Origin: Alphaproteobacteria bacterium
Lineage (GTDB): Bacteria > Pseudomonadota > Alphaproteobacteria > Micavibrionales > Micavibrionaceae
DNA length: 64,000 nucleotides
Direction of reading: 5' to 3'
Assembly (NCBI GenBank): GCA_021775915.1
Contig: JAJFGW010000037.1
Coordinates: 1 to 64,000, forward strand
Of this stretch, positions 63,888 to 64,000 are shown piece after piece (positions within the stretch are counted from its first letter, which is position 1; every line of letters starts with the position of its first letter). The notes under the pieces are model-generated. The model had not been told where the DNA came from. It saw only the letters and a list, made by a program, of their open reading frames with translations, and did not search any database. The position numbers and the translations under genes are program-made.

Positions 63888-64000
63888 CTAACGCGGCCCG
63901 CTTTTAAAGCGATCCAAAAACCGGGAAGGGCTCATTTGCTGCTCATAAGGCAAATCTCTTTCGAGAGCTTTTAGCTTCTTCCTGACCGCTTTATCAAAAA
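63888..64000 (-). CDS. C-terminus of a minus-strand gene, truncated by window edge
   Basis: On the minus strand the frame is open from base 64000 down to the stop TAG at 63888-63890. The 37 visible codons read in part RKKLKALERDLPYEQQ and SRFLDRFKSGPR, a charged helical tail. Too short to name. Confidence 0.45.
   Translation of the reverse strand, partial: FDKAVRKKLKALERDLPYEQQMSPSRFLDRFKSGPR

Noticed and set aside
1-64000. CRISPR arrays, transposons, phage genes, rRNA or tRNA genes
   Set aside because: No regular spaced repeats, transposase or integrase motifs, and no cloverleaf-like segment were seen in the gaps.

Overview
The window is a dense chromosomal segment of an alphaproteobacterium. 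The evidence for this is a FYDLN-type TIGR02300 protein, a short NrdA without an ATP cone, the rpmH-rnpA-yidD-yidC-engB block lying away from any visible dnaA, and a FadN-type beta-oxidation set. It has no recognisable insertion sequence, prophage, CRISPR array, rRNA or tRNA. A flagellum plus a Dot/Icm (type IVB) secretion locus would fit a host-associated or predatory lineage such as the Micavibrionales or Rhodospirillales, but that placement is inference.

Region 1 (1-11.6 kb): the 3' end of a TcpQ-domain gene converges on flgK-flgL (minus strand), which has a well-formed sigma-54 promoter. Upstream on the same strand lie five tandem paralogues of a secreted, cysteine-containing protein family that I cannot name, packed with almost no spacing. 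Region 2 (11.7-22.2 kb): diverging from that array is a Dot/Icm core operon in the Legionella order icmL-K-E-G-C-D-J-B, with an internal promoter and palindrome before icmC and one extra single-pass membrane protein at the end. The shared 180-bp divergent control region makes the five-paralogue array the best candidate for an undescribed component or substrate set of this secretion system.

Region 3 (22.2-43.3 kb): mostly housekeeping. It holds an aldo/keto reductase, two soluble unknowns, an outer-membrane barrel, rpmH-rnpA-yidD-yidC-engB behind a near-consensus sigma-70 promoter, rmuC, def-fmt, truA, a PRC-barrel protein, an aminotransferase, a FemAB-like transferase, and glmU and glmS with a TIMP/NTR-like secreted protein between them. 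A SprT-like zincin of unknown role is on the opposite strand at 34 kb.

Region 4 (43.3-58 kb): small unknowns, then a fatty-acid degradation block (thiolase, FadN-type dehydrogenase/hydratase, acyl-CoA dehydrogenase, later an SCP2 protein) interrupted by a pair of paralogous, highly helical cytosolic proteins. panC, a second HExxH protein and a SCO1/SenC copper protein follow.

Region 5 (58-64 kb, mainly minus strand): phoH preceded by a strongly structured RNA candidate with its own intrinsic terminator, a ferritin-like diiron protein, and nrdA-nrdB. Three DnaA boxes lie just upstream of nrdA, and an intrinsic terminator separates nrdA from nrdB. The last 113 bases hold the C-terminus of an unknown minus-strand gene.
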